Source: Streptomyces sp. M41(2017) (GTDB lineage: Bacteria; Actinomycetota; Actinomycetes; Streptomycetales; Streptomycetaceae). Taken from it: 64,000 nt of DNA. Of the stretch, positions 10,489 through 18,144 are shown piece by piece. The notes under the pieces were generated by a model, which ran no database searches, was not told the DNA's origin, and was given only the letters and a program-made list of their open reading frames with translations. Made by a program: the position numbers and the translations under genes. The stretch's first letter is position 1. Each line of letters starts with the position of its first letter. The stretch covers positions 1,922,001 through 1,986,000 of the forward strand of contig NZ_MWFK01000001.1 in the NCBI RefSeq assembly GCF_002078175.1, written 5' to 3'.

Positions 10489-10561
10489 GCGGACGTAGCT
10501 CAGTTGGTAGAGCGCAACCTTGCCAAGGTTGAGGTCGCCAGTTCGAACCTGGTCGTCCGCT
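10489..10561 (+). tRNA. tRNA-Gly(GCC)
   Basis: A 73-nt cloverleaf with acceptor GCGGACG/CGTCCGC, D loop AGTTGGTA (G18-G19 present), anticodon loop TTGCCAA (GCC) and T loop TTCGAAC. No CCA is encoded. It lies 79 bp after tRNA-Gly(TCC), probably in the same transcript, and is identical to the copy at 15020-15092. Confidence 0.97.
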
Positions 10562-10568
10562 CAGAAGA

Positions 10569-10600
10569 CAAAGGCCCCGGTCAGTCGACCGGGGCCTTTG
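10569..10600 (+). terminator. terminator of the tRNA-Gly transcript
   Basis: Perfect 14-bp arms (CAAAGGCCCCGGTC and complement) with a 4-nt loop, starting 8 bp after the tRNA. Confidence 0.9.
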
Positions 10601-10656
10601 TCGTATGCCGTCCTGTGCTCATGGTCCCCCTCCGTTCGCGACAGCGGTGCACGTCA

Positions 10657-10743
10657 CACCCGCACCCGCACCCGCACCCGACGGGCATCGGGCATCGGGC
10701 ATCGGGCATCGGGCATCGGGCATCGGGCATCGGGCATCGGGCA
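10657..10743. repeat. tandem repeats: GCACCC hexamer then eight GGGCATC heptamers
   Basis: After about four GCACCC/ACACCC hexamers (10657-10680) come eight perfect tandem copies of GGGCATC (10683-10738) and a partial ninth (GGGCA). It lies in a 327-bp gene-free stretch (10562-10888) between the tRNA terminator and the ABC operon. Likely a slippage-prone variable repeat. Confidence 0.9.
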
Positions 10744-10818
10744 ACTCTCTCCGACCTCACCCGCGTCGCAGCTCCCTCTCCGTACGGCTCCCTTCCCGCC
10801 GGATCTCCCTCCGTCGTC

Positions 10819-10845
10819 TGACATTTGTCATGAGGAGTGATGACA
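10819..10845 (+). promoter_or_regulatory. palindromes upstream of the ABC/two-component operon
   Basis: TGACATTTGTCA (10819-10830) is an inverted repeat with 5-bp arms, and TGTCAT-N8-ATGACA (10826-10845) is a second one sharing its right half. Three TGTCA/TGACA half-sites thus lie 44-70 bp upstream of the ATPase start. NarL-type response regulators bind such spaced half-sites, so feedback by the regulator at 14353 is plausible. Confidence 0.45.
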
Positions 10846-10888
10846 CCGCGCACTGCTGCGGGGTCACGTTCGCGGCGAGGCTGAATGC

Positions 10889-11932
10889 ATGAACACGAAC
10901 GGGCACGATGACGTGATCGAGGTCACTGACCTGCGGCGGGTGTACGGGGGTGAGGGCGGAGACTTCGAGGCGGTGCGCGGCGTCACGTTCTCGGTGGGCC
11001 GAGGCGAACTGTTCGCCCTGCTCGGGACGAACGGCGCGGGCAAGACGTCCACCGTCGAGCTGATCGAGGGCCTCGCACCTCCGGCCGGCGGGCACGTTCG
11101 GGTCCTCGGGCACGATCCGTACACGGAGCGGAGGGCCGTGCGGCCCCGGATCGGCGTGATGCTCCAGGAGGGCGGCTTCCCCTCCGAACTGACGGTCGCG
11201 GAGACCCTGCGCATGTGGGCGGGATGCACCAGCGGAGCGCGGCCTGTCGGAGAAGCGCTGGAGCTGGTCGGGCTCGCCCGCAGGAGTGCGGTCCGGGTCA
11301 AACAGCTGTCCGGGGGCGAGAAGCGGCGCCTGGACCTCGCGCTCGCGCTCCTCGGCCGCCCCGACGTCCTCTTCCTCGACGAACCCACGACCGGACTCGA
11401 CGTGGAAGGCCGCCAGAGCACCTGGGAGTTGGTGCGCGAGCTGCGCGACGGCGGAACGACCGTCCTGCTGACCACCCACTATCTGGAGGAGGCGGAGGGT
11501 CTCGCCGACCGGCTGGCGATCCTCCACGAGGGACGGATCGCGGCCCTCGGCACTCCGGCCGAGGTCACCGCCGCCCAGCCCTCGCGCGTCTCCTTCGAGT
11601 TGCCCGAGGGGTACTTCCCGGGCGACCTGCCGCCGCTGGCCGAACTCGGCGTGAGCAGCCACGAGACAGCGGGCCGGGTGATCAGACTCCGCACGAACGA
11701 ACTGCAGCGGACCGCGACAGCCCTGCTGGTGTGGGCGGAGCGGGCACGGGTCGAGCTGCGGGGGCTCGATGTGCGCTCGGCGTCCCTGGAGGAGGCGTTC
11801 CTGCGCATAGCGCGGGACGCGGCGGTGCACGACAGGCAGCGGCCCGAACCGGCGGGAGCGGGCATGTCCGCCGGACCGAGGCGGACGGGCCGGACGGGCC
11901 GGACACGGCAGACGAAGGGGACGGCGGCATGA
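10889..11932 (+). CDS. ABC-2 type exporter ATP-binding protein
   Basis: A 347-residue cytoplasmic ATPase of an ABC-2 (DRA/CcmA-like) exporter. Walker A LLGTNGAGKTST (about 47-58), signature QLSGGEKRRLDLAL (about 140), Walker B DVLFLDEPTTGLD and the switch histidine in LLTTHYLEEAEGL are all intact. The C-terminal 100 residues hold the accessory domain and end in a short threonine/arginine/glycine repeat tail (RRTGRTGRTRQTKGTAA). The stop overlaps the permease start (ATGA). It heads an ATPase-permease-kinase-regulator operon; the substrate may be an antibiotic or membrane-active compound sensed by the kinase. Confidence 0.94.
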   Translation: MNTNGHDDVIEVTDLRRVYGGEGGDFEAVRGVTFSVGRGELFALLGTNGAGKTSTVELIEGLAPPAGGHVRVLGHDPYTERRAVRPRIGVMLQEGGFPSELTVAETLRMWAGCTSGARPVGEALELVGLARRSAVRVKQLSGGEKRRLDLALALLGRPDVLFLDEPTTGLDVEGRQSTWELVRELRDGGTTVLLTTHYLEEAEGLADRLAILHEGRIAALGTPAEVTAAQPSRVSFELPEGYFPGDLPPLAELGVSSHETAGRVIRLRTNELQRTATALLVWAERARVELRGLDVRSASLEEAFLRIARDAAVHDRQRPEPAGAGMSAGPRRTGRTGRTRQTKGTAA

Positions 11933-12732
11933 GCGGGACAGCAGTCACGACGGGAGCCGGCCCGGCCCGGACCACGGCGTTGGGGCGGATGGGAGCTCTG
12001 GCCCGCGCCGAGCTGACCCTGCTCGGCCGTACGAAGGCGACGCTCGCGGCAGCGGTGTTCGTGCCGCTGATCATGCCCTTCACGCTCCGCTCGACCGTGG
12101 ACCAGATGGATCTGAAAGGCACCGGGCTCACCGTCGGGTCGATCCTGCTCCCTTCCTCGATCGGGTTCGCCCTGCTCTTCGCGGTCTACAGCTCGCTGGT
12201 GAGTGTCTACGCGGCCCGCCGGGAGGAGCTCGTCCTGAAGCGGCTGCGCACCGGGGAACCACGCGACGTGGAGATCCTCCTGGGCGCCGCGCTGCCCTCG
12301 GTGACGATCGGTCTCGCCCAGTGCCTGATCCTGACCGCCGCCTATGCCGTGATGCTCGACATCGGGGCGCCACGGGCACCCCATCTCGTCCTGCTCGGGC
12401 TCCTGTTGGGGTTCATCACCTGGCCGGCGCTGGCAGCCGTCACCGCGAGCTTCAGCAAGAGCATCGAGGGAGCCCAGGTCGCGGCGATGCCGCTGACGCT
12501 GGTCTCCCTGGTCGGATCCGGGACGTTCATACCGCTGGAGGTGCTGCCCGACCGCGTCGCCTCGTTCTGCGAACTGCTGCCCCTCACTCCGGTGATCACC
12601 CTGATACGCGGCGGCTGGACCGGGCACCTCTCCGCCCACGACACCCTGGGAGCGGTCGGCACGGCGGTGGTCTGGGCCGCGATCGCGGTGTTTGCTGTAC
12701 GGCGGTGGTTCCGCTGGGAGCCGCGACGATGA
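11929..12732 (+). CDS. ABC-2 type exporter permease
   Basis: A 267-residue membrane protein with about six hydrophobic segments (for example AAVFVPLIMPFTL, ILLPSSIGFALLFAVYSSLVSVYAA, LVLLGLLLGFITWPALAAVTA and TAVVWAAIAVFAV). It forms the membrane channel with the upstream ATPase. The long loop YAARREELVLKRLRTGEPRDVEILLG is the coupling-helix motif (RREELVLKRLRT) typical of DrrB-like and antibiotic ABC-2 permeases. ATG start overlaps the ATPase stop by 4 bp. The kinase begins 20 bp downstream. Confidence 0.9.
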   Translation: MSGTAVTTGAGPARTTALGRMGALARAELTLLGRTKATLAAAVFVPLIMPFTLRSTVDQMDLKGTGLTVGSILLPSSIGFALLFAVYSSLVSVYAARREELVLKRLRTGEPRDVEILLGAALPSVTIGLAQCLILTAAYAVMLDIGAPRAPHLVLLGLLLGFITWPALAAVTASFSKSIEGAQVAAMPLTLVSLVGSGTFIPLEVLPDRVASFCELLPLTPVITLIRGGWTGHLSAHDTLGAVGTAVVWAAIAVFAVRRWFRWEPRR

Positions 12733-12751
12733 CCACGGACACGGGGTGGGT

Positions 12752-14356
12752 ATGAACGAGCCGACCGGTTGGTGGCGAGACAAGAGCACACCGGCCAAGG
12801 TCGAGGCGTACACGCGGTGGTCGTTCCACTTCTTCGCAGTGATCGAGGTCGTCACGTTCGGCCTGCCGATCTTCGGCAACGTCTCGTCCGCCCTGACCTG
12901 GCCGCTGTTCCTGCTGGTGTGCGCCCACGCCGTGCTCTGCGCGGTGACGGCCTCGCAGTCGCTGGACTGGACGCGCGGGACGCGACGGCAGCCCGGTCGG
13001 ATGATGCTCGCGCTGGCCCTGGTCACCGCCGCGGTGGCCGTCGTGGCGCTGGCACTGTCGGGCACCGACTGGCGTCCGGCGACCGAGGACGAGATGCGGG
13101 TGTCGTCCTCGATCTTCGTCGGCGTCATAGCGTTCGGCACCGGCACGCTCGCCCTCGGGACCCGTGACCGCAGGCGGATGACCTCAGCCGTGGTCGGAGC
13201 GGCCGCGGGAGGCGGGGTGGTCTCGTTCCCGCTCGGTTTCCCCGGTCCCGCCGCGCTGATCACCGCCGTCGCCGTCCTGCTCACCGCCGGGTTCCTGACG
13301 TTCACCGCGGCGTTCTCGGTCTGGCTGCTGAACGCCGTCTACGAACTCGACGCGGCCCGCGAGACCCGGGCCCGGCTCGCCGTCGCCGAGGAGCGGCTGC
13401 GCTTCGGCCGCGACCTGCACGACGTGATGGGCCGCAATCTCGCGGTGATCGCCCTCAAGAGCGAGCTGGCCGTCCAGCTGTCCCGGCGCGGACGGCCCGA
13501 GGCCGTGGACCAGATGACCGAGGTACAGCGGATAGCGCGTGAGTCCCAGCGGGAGGTGCGGGCCGTGGTGCGGGGATACCGCGAGGCGGACCTGAGAGTC
13601 GAACTGGCGGGCGCCCAGGGCGTGTTGACGGCGGCGGGCATCGACTGCTCCGTCACCGGCGCGAGTACGGAGCTGCCCGTGGCGATCCAGTCGGCGCTCG
13701 GCTGGGTCGTCCGGGAGGCGACGACCAATGTGCTGCGGCACGGGGACGCCAAGAGCTGTGCGGTGTCGCTGCGGGCGGCCGCGGACGTGGTGACGCTGAC
13801 GGTCGAGAACGACGGGGCGCCGAACACGGAAGGCCCGAGTCCCCGGAGCGAAGGCGGCTCCGAACCGATCGGGGGATCCGGGCTCGTGGGGCTGCGGGAG
13901 CGCCTGGGAGAGGTGGACGGGGTGCTGCGGGCCGGCACGAGCGGAGGGCGCTTCCGGCTGACCGCGGAGGTTCCCCTGCCCGTTCCGCGCGCCCCCGGCT
14001 CGTACCCGCACCCGGCCCCCGCCCCGGACACGGACACGGACACGGACACGGACCGCGGGAGAAGCACGCGGGCAGGGCGAGGGACGGGCCGACCGTCGAT
14101 GGACACCGATCCTGACCGGGACGGGGAAGCAGACGCAGAGGCAGACACGGACAAGGGCAGGGACAAAGACGTGGACGTGGACAGAGGCGTGAGGACGGGC
14201 GTGGGTCGGGCCGGTCAGGACCGAAGAAGCCGTAGGGACGGCGAGGACGGTGGGGTCGGCGGGAACAAGGACAGAGTCCTGGAGGTCGGGACCGTCGGGC
14301 ATGAGGGAGGGGCGGCCGCGTCCGTGCCGCACCAGGCAGGGGAGGTCACGCCGTGA
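12752..14356 (+). CDS. sensor histidine kinase, HisKA_3 (DesK/NarL type) with low-complexity tail
   Basis: Membrane sensor of 534 residues. The N-terminal about 210 residues carry five or six transmembrane helices with no large extracellular domain. The HisKA_3 dimerisation segment has the H-box FGRDLHDVMGRNLAVIALKSEL, and the ATPase domain ends with GSGLVGLRERL. After the catalytic core an unusual tail of about 125 residues runs from PVPRAPGSYPHP, rich in Asp-Thr repeats encoded by tandem GACACG hexamers (about 14030-14052), then Asp/Arg/Gly-rich sequence. The last 4 bp overlap the regulator start (GTGA). ATG 12752 follows CGGGGTGGG and is in the right frame to begin just before TM1. Confidence 0.9.
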   Translation: MNEPTGWWRDKSTPAKVEAYTRWSFHFFAVIEVVTFGLPIFGNVSSALTWPLFLLVCAHAVLCAVTASQSLDWTRGTRRQPGRMMLALALVTAAVAVVALALSGTDWRPATEDEMRVSSSIFVGVIAFGTGTLALGTRDRRRMTSAVVGAAAGGGVVSFPLGFPGPAALITAVAVLLTAGFLTFTAAFSVWLLNAVYELDAARETRARLAVAEERLRFGRDLHDVMGRNLAVIALKSELAVQLSRRGRPEAVDQMTEVQRIARESQREVRAVVRGYREADLRVELAGAQGVLTAAGIDCSVTGASTELPVAIQSALGWVVREATTNVLRHGDAKSCAVSLRAAADVVTLTVENDGAPNTEGPSPRSEGGSEPIGGSGLVGLRERLGEVDGVLRAGTSGGRFRLTAEVPLPVPRAPGSYPHPAPAPDTDTDTDTDRGRSTRAGRGTGRPSMDTDPDRDGEADAEADTDKGRDKDVDVDRGVRTGVGRAGQDRRSRRDGEDGGVGGNKDRVLEVGTVGHEGGAAASVPHQAGEVTP

Positions 14357-14997
14357 CATCCGTGCCGGAGGACGCGGCGGCGCCGACCGTTCCCGTGCGG
14401 CTGCTGCTCGCCGACGACGAGCATCTGATCCGGGGCGCGCTGGCCGCACTTCTCGGGCTGGAGGACGACCTGGTCGTGGTGGCCGAGGCGGCGACGGGAC
14501 CCGAGGCGCTGGCGATGGCGCGGGCCCATGAACCCGACGTCGCCGTCCTGGATCTTCAGATGCCGGGAGCGGACGGTGTGAGGGTGGCCACATCCCTGCG
14601 GGCCGAACTGCCGGGCTGTCAGGTGCTGATCGTGACGAGTCATGGAAGGCCGGGTCATCTGAAGCGGGCGCTTGCGGCGGGTGTGCGCGGGTTCGTGCCG
14701 AAGACGGTCAGCGCACAGCGGCTCGCGGAGATCATTCGCACGGTGCACGCGGGAAACCGTTATGTGGATCCCGAGTTGGCGGCCGACGCGATCTCCGCCG
14801 GGGACTCGCCGCTGACCGCCCGGGAGGCCGAGGTGCTGGAATTCGCCGCCGACGGCGCACCGGTGGCGGAGATCGCGGAGCGGGCCGCGCTGTCCCAGGG
14901 GACCGTGCGGAACTATCTGTCGTCGGCCGCGTCCAAACTGGGGGCGGAGAACCGTCACGCGGCAGTGCGTCTCGCACGCCTGCGAGGTTGGGTATAG
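14353..14997 (+). CDS. NarL/LuxR-type response regulator
   Basis: A 214-residue DNA-binding regulator paired with the upstream kinase. The receiver domain has acidic pocket LLADDEH (about 17-22), phospho-acceptor Asp in VAVLDLQMPGADG (about 68) and the conserved Lys in FVPKTVSA (about 116). The C-terminal LuxR helix-turn-helix spans about 150-210 (LTAREAEVLEFAADGAPVAEIAERAALSQGTVRNYLSSAASKLGA). GTG start overlaps the kinase stop. Its likely targets are the half-sites at 10819-10845 ahead of the operon. Confidence 0.94.
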   Translation: MTSVPEDAAAPTVPVRLLLADDEHLIRGALAALLGLEDDLVVVAEAATGPEALAMARAHEPDVAVLDLQMPGADGVRVATSLRAELPGCQVLIVTSHGRPGHLKRALAAGVRGFVPKTVSAQRLAEIIRTVHAGNRYVDPELAADAISAGDSPLTAREAEVLEFAADGAPVAEIAERAALSQGTVRNYLSSAASKLGAENRHAAVRLARLRGWV

Positions 14998-15019
14998 TAG
15001 CCGTCGCGCCACGGCGCAT

Positions 15020-15092
15020 GCGGACGTAGCTCAGTTGGTAGAGCGCAACCTTGCCAAGGTTGAGGTCGCCAGTTCGAACCTGGTCGTCCGCT
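15020..15092 (+). tRNA. tRNA-Gly(GCC), second copy
   Basis: Identical over its whole length to the tRNA at 10489-10561; identity extends a few bases at both ends. The two copies flank the ABC/two-component operon as 4.5-kb-spaced direct repeats. Confidence 0.97.
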
Positions 15093-15098
15093 CAGAAA

Positions 15099-15129
15099 AG
15101 AAGCCCCCGATCTCCGATCGGGGGCTTCT
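15099..15129 (+). terminator. terminator of tRNA-Gly(GCC) copy 2
   Basis: Perfect 14-bp arms (AGAAGCCCCCGATC and complement) with a 3-nt loop, 6 bp after the tRNA. Its complement also faces the end of purC. Confidence 0.88.
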
Positions 15130-15190
15130 TCGTGTCCGGGGGCGGTGCCCGGGTGGTCCGGGCCCGGCTGGGAGCCGGGCCCGGGCGGGG

Positions 15191-16090
15191 TCAGGTCCAG
15201 CTCATGCCCGTGAGGCGTTCGTAGGCCTCGATGTACTTGGCGCGGGTGGCCTCCACGACGTTCTCGGGGAGGGCGGGCGGCGGCTGCTCGCTCTTGCGGT
15301 CCCAGCCCGACTCGGCGGAGGTCAGCCAGTCGCGGACGTACTGCTTGTCGAAGGACGGCTGCGCGTGGCCCGGCTCCCACGAGTCGGCGGGCCAGAAGCG
15401 CGAGGAGTCCGGGGTCAGCACCTCGTCGGCGAGGACGAGCGTCTCCCCCTCGTAGCCGAACTCGAACTTCGTGTCCGCGAGGATGATGCCCCGCTCGCGC
15501 GCGATGTCGCGGGCCCGGCTGTAGACGGCGAGGGTCGCCTGGCGCAGTTCGGCGGCGGTGTCGGCGCCGACCTGACGGGCGACCTCCTCGTACGAGACGT
15601 TCTCGTCGTGCTCGCCGACGGCGGCCTTGGTGGCCGGGGTGAAGATCGGCGAGGGGAGTTCCGAGCCGTCGACGAGACCCTCGGGGAGGGCGAGGCCGCA
15701 GACCGTGCGGGACTCGTTGTACTCGACGAGACCCGAGCCGGTCAGATAGCCGCGGGCGACGCACTCGACCGGCGCCATCCGAAGGGACTTGCAGATCAGG
15801 GTGCGGCCGGCCCAGTCGGCGGGGGCGCCCGGCGGGAGGTCGGTGCTGAGCACGTGGTTGGGCGCCAGCTCGGCGAGCTGGTCGAACCACCACAGCGAGA
15901 GCTGGGTGAGCGTTCGGCCCTTGTCGGGGATCTCGGTGGGGAGAACCCAGTCGTACGCGGAGATGCGGTCGCTGGCGACCATCACGAGGTCGCCCGCCTC
16001 GTTCTGGTACAGGTCGCGCACCTTGCCGGTGTGCAGATGTACCAGACCCGGCACCTGAAGGGGCTCGGGCTTTTCGACGAATCCGGACAC
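15191..16090 (-). CDS. purC: phosphoribosylaminoimidazole-succinocarboxamide synthase
   Basis: SAICAR synthetase, 299 residues, ATP-dependent ligation of aspartate to CAIR. Typical elements are LHTGKVRDLYQ (nucleotide loop, about 18-28), VASDRISAYDWVLPTEIPDKG, the substrate segment ECVARGYLTGSG, and ILADTKFEFGY with the catalytic acidic residues. The GTG start (VSGFVEKPEPLQ) has GGAGG about 5 nt upstream. The frame stays open far upstream but that part lies opposite a different gene and is not purC. It is monocistronic or co-transcribed with the upstream dimethylformamidase-like gene (146-bp gap). Confidence 0.97.
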   Translation of the reverse strand: MSGFVEKPEPLQVPGLVHLHTGKVRDLYQNEAGDLVMVASDRISAYDWVLPTEIPDKGRTLTQLSLWWFDQLAELAPNHVLSTDLPPGAPADWAGRTLICKSLRMAPVECVARGYLTGSGLVEYNESRTVCGLALPEGLVDGSELPSPIFTPATKAAVGEHDENVSYEEVARQVGADTAAELRQATLAVYSRARDIARERGIILADTKFEFGYEGETLVLADEVLTPDSSRFWPADSWEPGHAQPSFDKQYVRDWLTSAESGWDRKSEQPPPALPENVVEATRAKYIEAYERLTGMSWT

Positions 16091-16236
16091 GGTTCCTCCC
16101 CGTGGTTCTGTCCTAGTGGCTCGATTCTCCCGTATGCGGCGAGCGGTCGCGGACAGGGGCCGCGTGGTCGCGAAGGAGAAAGGGACGGTTCCGTCGCCGG
16201 GTGCGGGCGCCGGGCGGGACACCCGGCCGGGCATCC

Positions 16237-17766
16237 TCAGTCGTGTTTGCAGATGCGGTCGAGGAGATTCGCCGTGGCGCGCTGGATACGAGGGTCCACG
16301 TGGCCGGGGCGGTCGAGCGCGGGAGACCACGCGAACGTTCCGGACGCGAAGACCAGGGCGCCGGACGGGGCGCGGTACAGCGAGGTCTCCTGATGGCGGG
16401 GGACGCCCTCGCTGTCCGGGTACGGGGAGTGCGCGAGCAGGATCCGGGCCTGGTGGTCGGGCAGGGGCGTGCGCGGGAAGTAACGGTCCGCCTCTCCGGC
16501 GACCATGCCCTCCACCTCGTCGCCCTCGTGCGCGCCGGTCGCCTCCCACAGCCAGTGGTCGGCGTTGCGGACGACCAGGGGGTGCGGCTCGGGCACCCGG
16601 CCCGCGTACTGGATGCCGATGAGCTGCTGCTCCGGACGGTCGATCTCGCGCCACAGGGCGGGCTTGCCCGGGCCCCGGCGCTTGCGGCAGGTCAGCAGGC
16701 GGTCGGGGACGCCGGACGGGGACGGCCCCAACTCGACCTGCCAGTACATGGTGTTGGCGGAGAGGAAGACGAGCGAGGTGCCGTGTTCGCGGGCGCGCTC
16801 CGTGGTACGGCGCATCTGCGGCGACCAGTACTCGTCGTGGCCGGGGAAGACCAGGCCCCGATAACGGGTGGGGTCGACGCGGCCGGCGTGCAGGTCGCGG
16901 GCGTCGGCGTAGGCGAGGTCGTAGCCGTAGCGCTCGGCCCAGCGGATGAAGTCGTAGGCGTGGCCCACGTGGAGGGGGAGGCCCGCGCCCGCGTACGGAC
17001 GGTCGAAGGAGACGGTCGTCGCGGCGTCGGCCTCGCCGAGCAGCCGGCCGCTCTCGTCCCACGCGTGGTAGAGGCTGGCGCCGGTGTGGCCGTCCTCCGG
17101 ATACAGGTTGTACGCCTGCCACGTGACGTCCGGGAGCAGCAGGAGCAGGTCTGCCGTCTGGTCGTTGCGGACGGTGAAGGGGACGTGGGAGCGGTAGCCG
17201 TCGACGGTGGTGAGGACGGCGACGTAGGCGCCGGTGCTCCAGTACGACGGGATCTGCAGGCGCCAGGACAGCCACCAGTGGTGGCAGGAGACCGTGCGGT
17301 CGGCGGTGAGCGGGGCGGGCTGCACGATGCCGGAGAGCCGGGGGCTCGTGGTGATCTTGCTGGCGCCGTCGCCGCCGTAGTGGCCGATGCGGTAGATGTC
17401 GACGCTGAATTCCTGGGGCGGGTCGACGGTGACGTGGAAGTCGATGGACTCGCCCGGGGCAGCGGCGCCCGTGGTGGTGAACCCCTTGATCTGGCGGTGG
17501 ACGTCGTCCGCGGAGCGGGGGCCGCCGGAGCCGGAGCGGGCGCGGGTGCCCGAGGTGGCGCGCGGCGCCGGGATGCGGGATCCGCCGGACTCGCGATGCG
17601 GGGCCGGAGCCGTGTCCGCGTCCAGGTACCAGGGGACGACATGGCCGGTGTCGTCGAAGTACGTCTCGCTGCCGCGGAGCCAGGGGACGGGTCCCTGGCC
17701 GAAGGGATCCGTGACGGCGTGTGCGAGTGCGCCCGACTCCCAGCGGCGGATCTGCTCCGACCCCAT
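16237..17766 (-). CDS. N,N-dimethylformamidase large-subunit-like protein
   Basis: A 509-residue protein. The C-terminal about 380 residues resemble the C-terminal (amidohydrolase-like glutaminase-fold) domain of N,N-dimethylformamidase beta subunit: YSTGAYVAVL-like entry, LLPDVTWQAYNLYPEDGHTGASLYHAWDESGR, SFDRPYAGAG, and the hallmark GHDEYWSPQMR. An N-terminal region includes a C2-like beta segment (IDFHVTVDPPQEFSVDIYRIGHYGG). In many actinobacterial homologues the substrate is unknown, so formamide hydrolysis is not claimed. Start at MGSEQIRRWESG is chosen because GGGAGGGG lies 6 nt upstream. A consistent neighbour of purC in streptomycetes by recall. Confidence 0.8.
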   Translation of the reverse strand: MGSEQIRRWESGALAHAVTDPFGQGPVPWLRGSETYFDDTGHVVPWYLDADTAPAPHRESGGSRIPAPRATSGTRARSGSGGPRSADDVHRQIKGFTTTGAAAPGESIDFHVTVDPPQEFSVDIYRIGHYGGDGASKITTSPRLSGIVQPAPLTADRTVSCHHWWLSWRLQIPSYWSTGAYVAVLTTVDGYRSHVPFTVRNDQTADLLLLLPDVTWQAYNLYPEDGHTGASLYHAWDESGRLLGEADAATTVSFDRPYAGAGLPLHVGHAYDFIRWAERYGYDLAYADARDLHAGRVDPTRYRGLVFPGHDEYWSPQMRRTTERAREHGTSLVFLSANTMYWQVELGPSPSGVPDRLLTCRKRRGPGKPALWREIDRPEQQLIGIQYAGRVPEPHPLVVRNADHWLWEATGAHEGDEVEGMVAGEADRYFPRTPLPDHQARILLAHSPYPDSEGVPRHQETSLYRAPSGALVFASGTFAWSPALDRPGHVDPRIQRATANLLDRICKHD

Positions 17767-18144
17767 GCCGGTCCCCTCCCTCGTGCCCCCGTCGTTCGGC
17801 AAGCCCTTGCCCTTGCGCGCGATCGGTCCCAGCACATCACATTACGCACGCAGTCCGTCACCGTTCGTCGCGAATTGACGTGAGTGGAACGGGGCGCTCC
17901 GTCTGGGGCTGAGACGGGCTGCGAACAGTGTGCGTCCGACCGGCCGGAAGAGCGCCGGGCCGGACAAACCGAATTCGGACGAAACCGGCCTCGCGCGGCC
18001 GCGAAGCCCACCGGACCGGCCGGTTCCGAAGCGGTCCCGCACGGCGTGGGTCGGGCTGTTCGGCCGGATCGGCCGACCTCCGCCGCAGCGGCCGCGGGCG
18101 TCGGACCAGGCCACGGCCGTCAGACCGGCCGGACCAACTGGCCG
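17767..18144. other. 378-bp gene-free stretch
   Basis: Contains the upstream region of the dimethylformamidase-like gene and the 3' side of the M48-like gene. 17960-18120 is rich in CCGG-containing short repeats (GGCCGGA, CGGCCG, ACCGGCC). No convincing gene, promoter pair or terminator was recognised. Confidence 0.5.

Noticed and set aside
10657..10743. CRISPR-like array
   Set aside because: Units are 7 bp with no spacers; a simple tandem repeat.
10489..15092. Integrated element bounded by tRNA att sites
   Set aside because: Both copies are complete tRNA genes, not 3' fragments, and the interval has no integrase, excisionase or replication gene.
15191..17275. A 694-residue fusion of purC with an upstream domain
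   Set aside because: The upstream 395 codons are an out-of-frame reading of the dimethylformamidase-like gene; purC has its own GTG and GGAGG.
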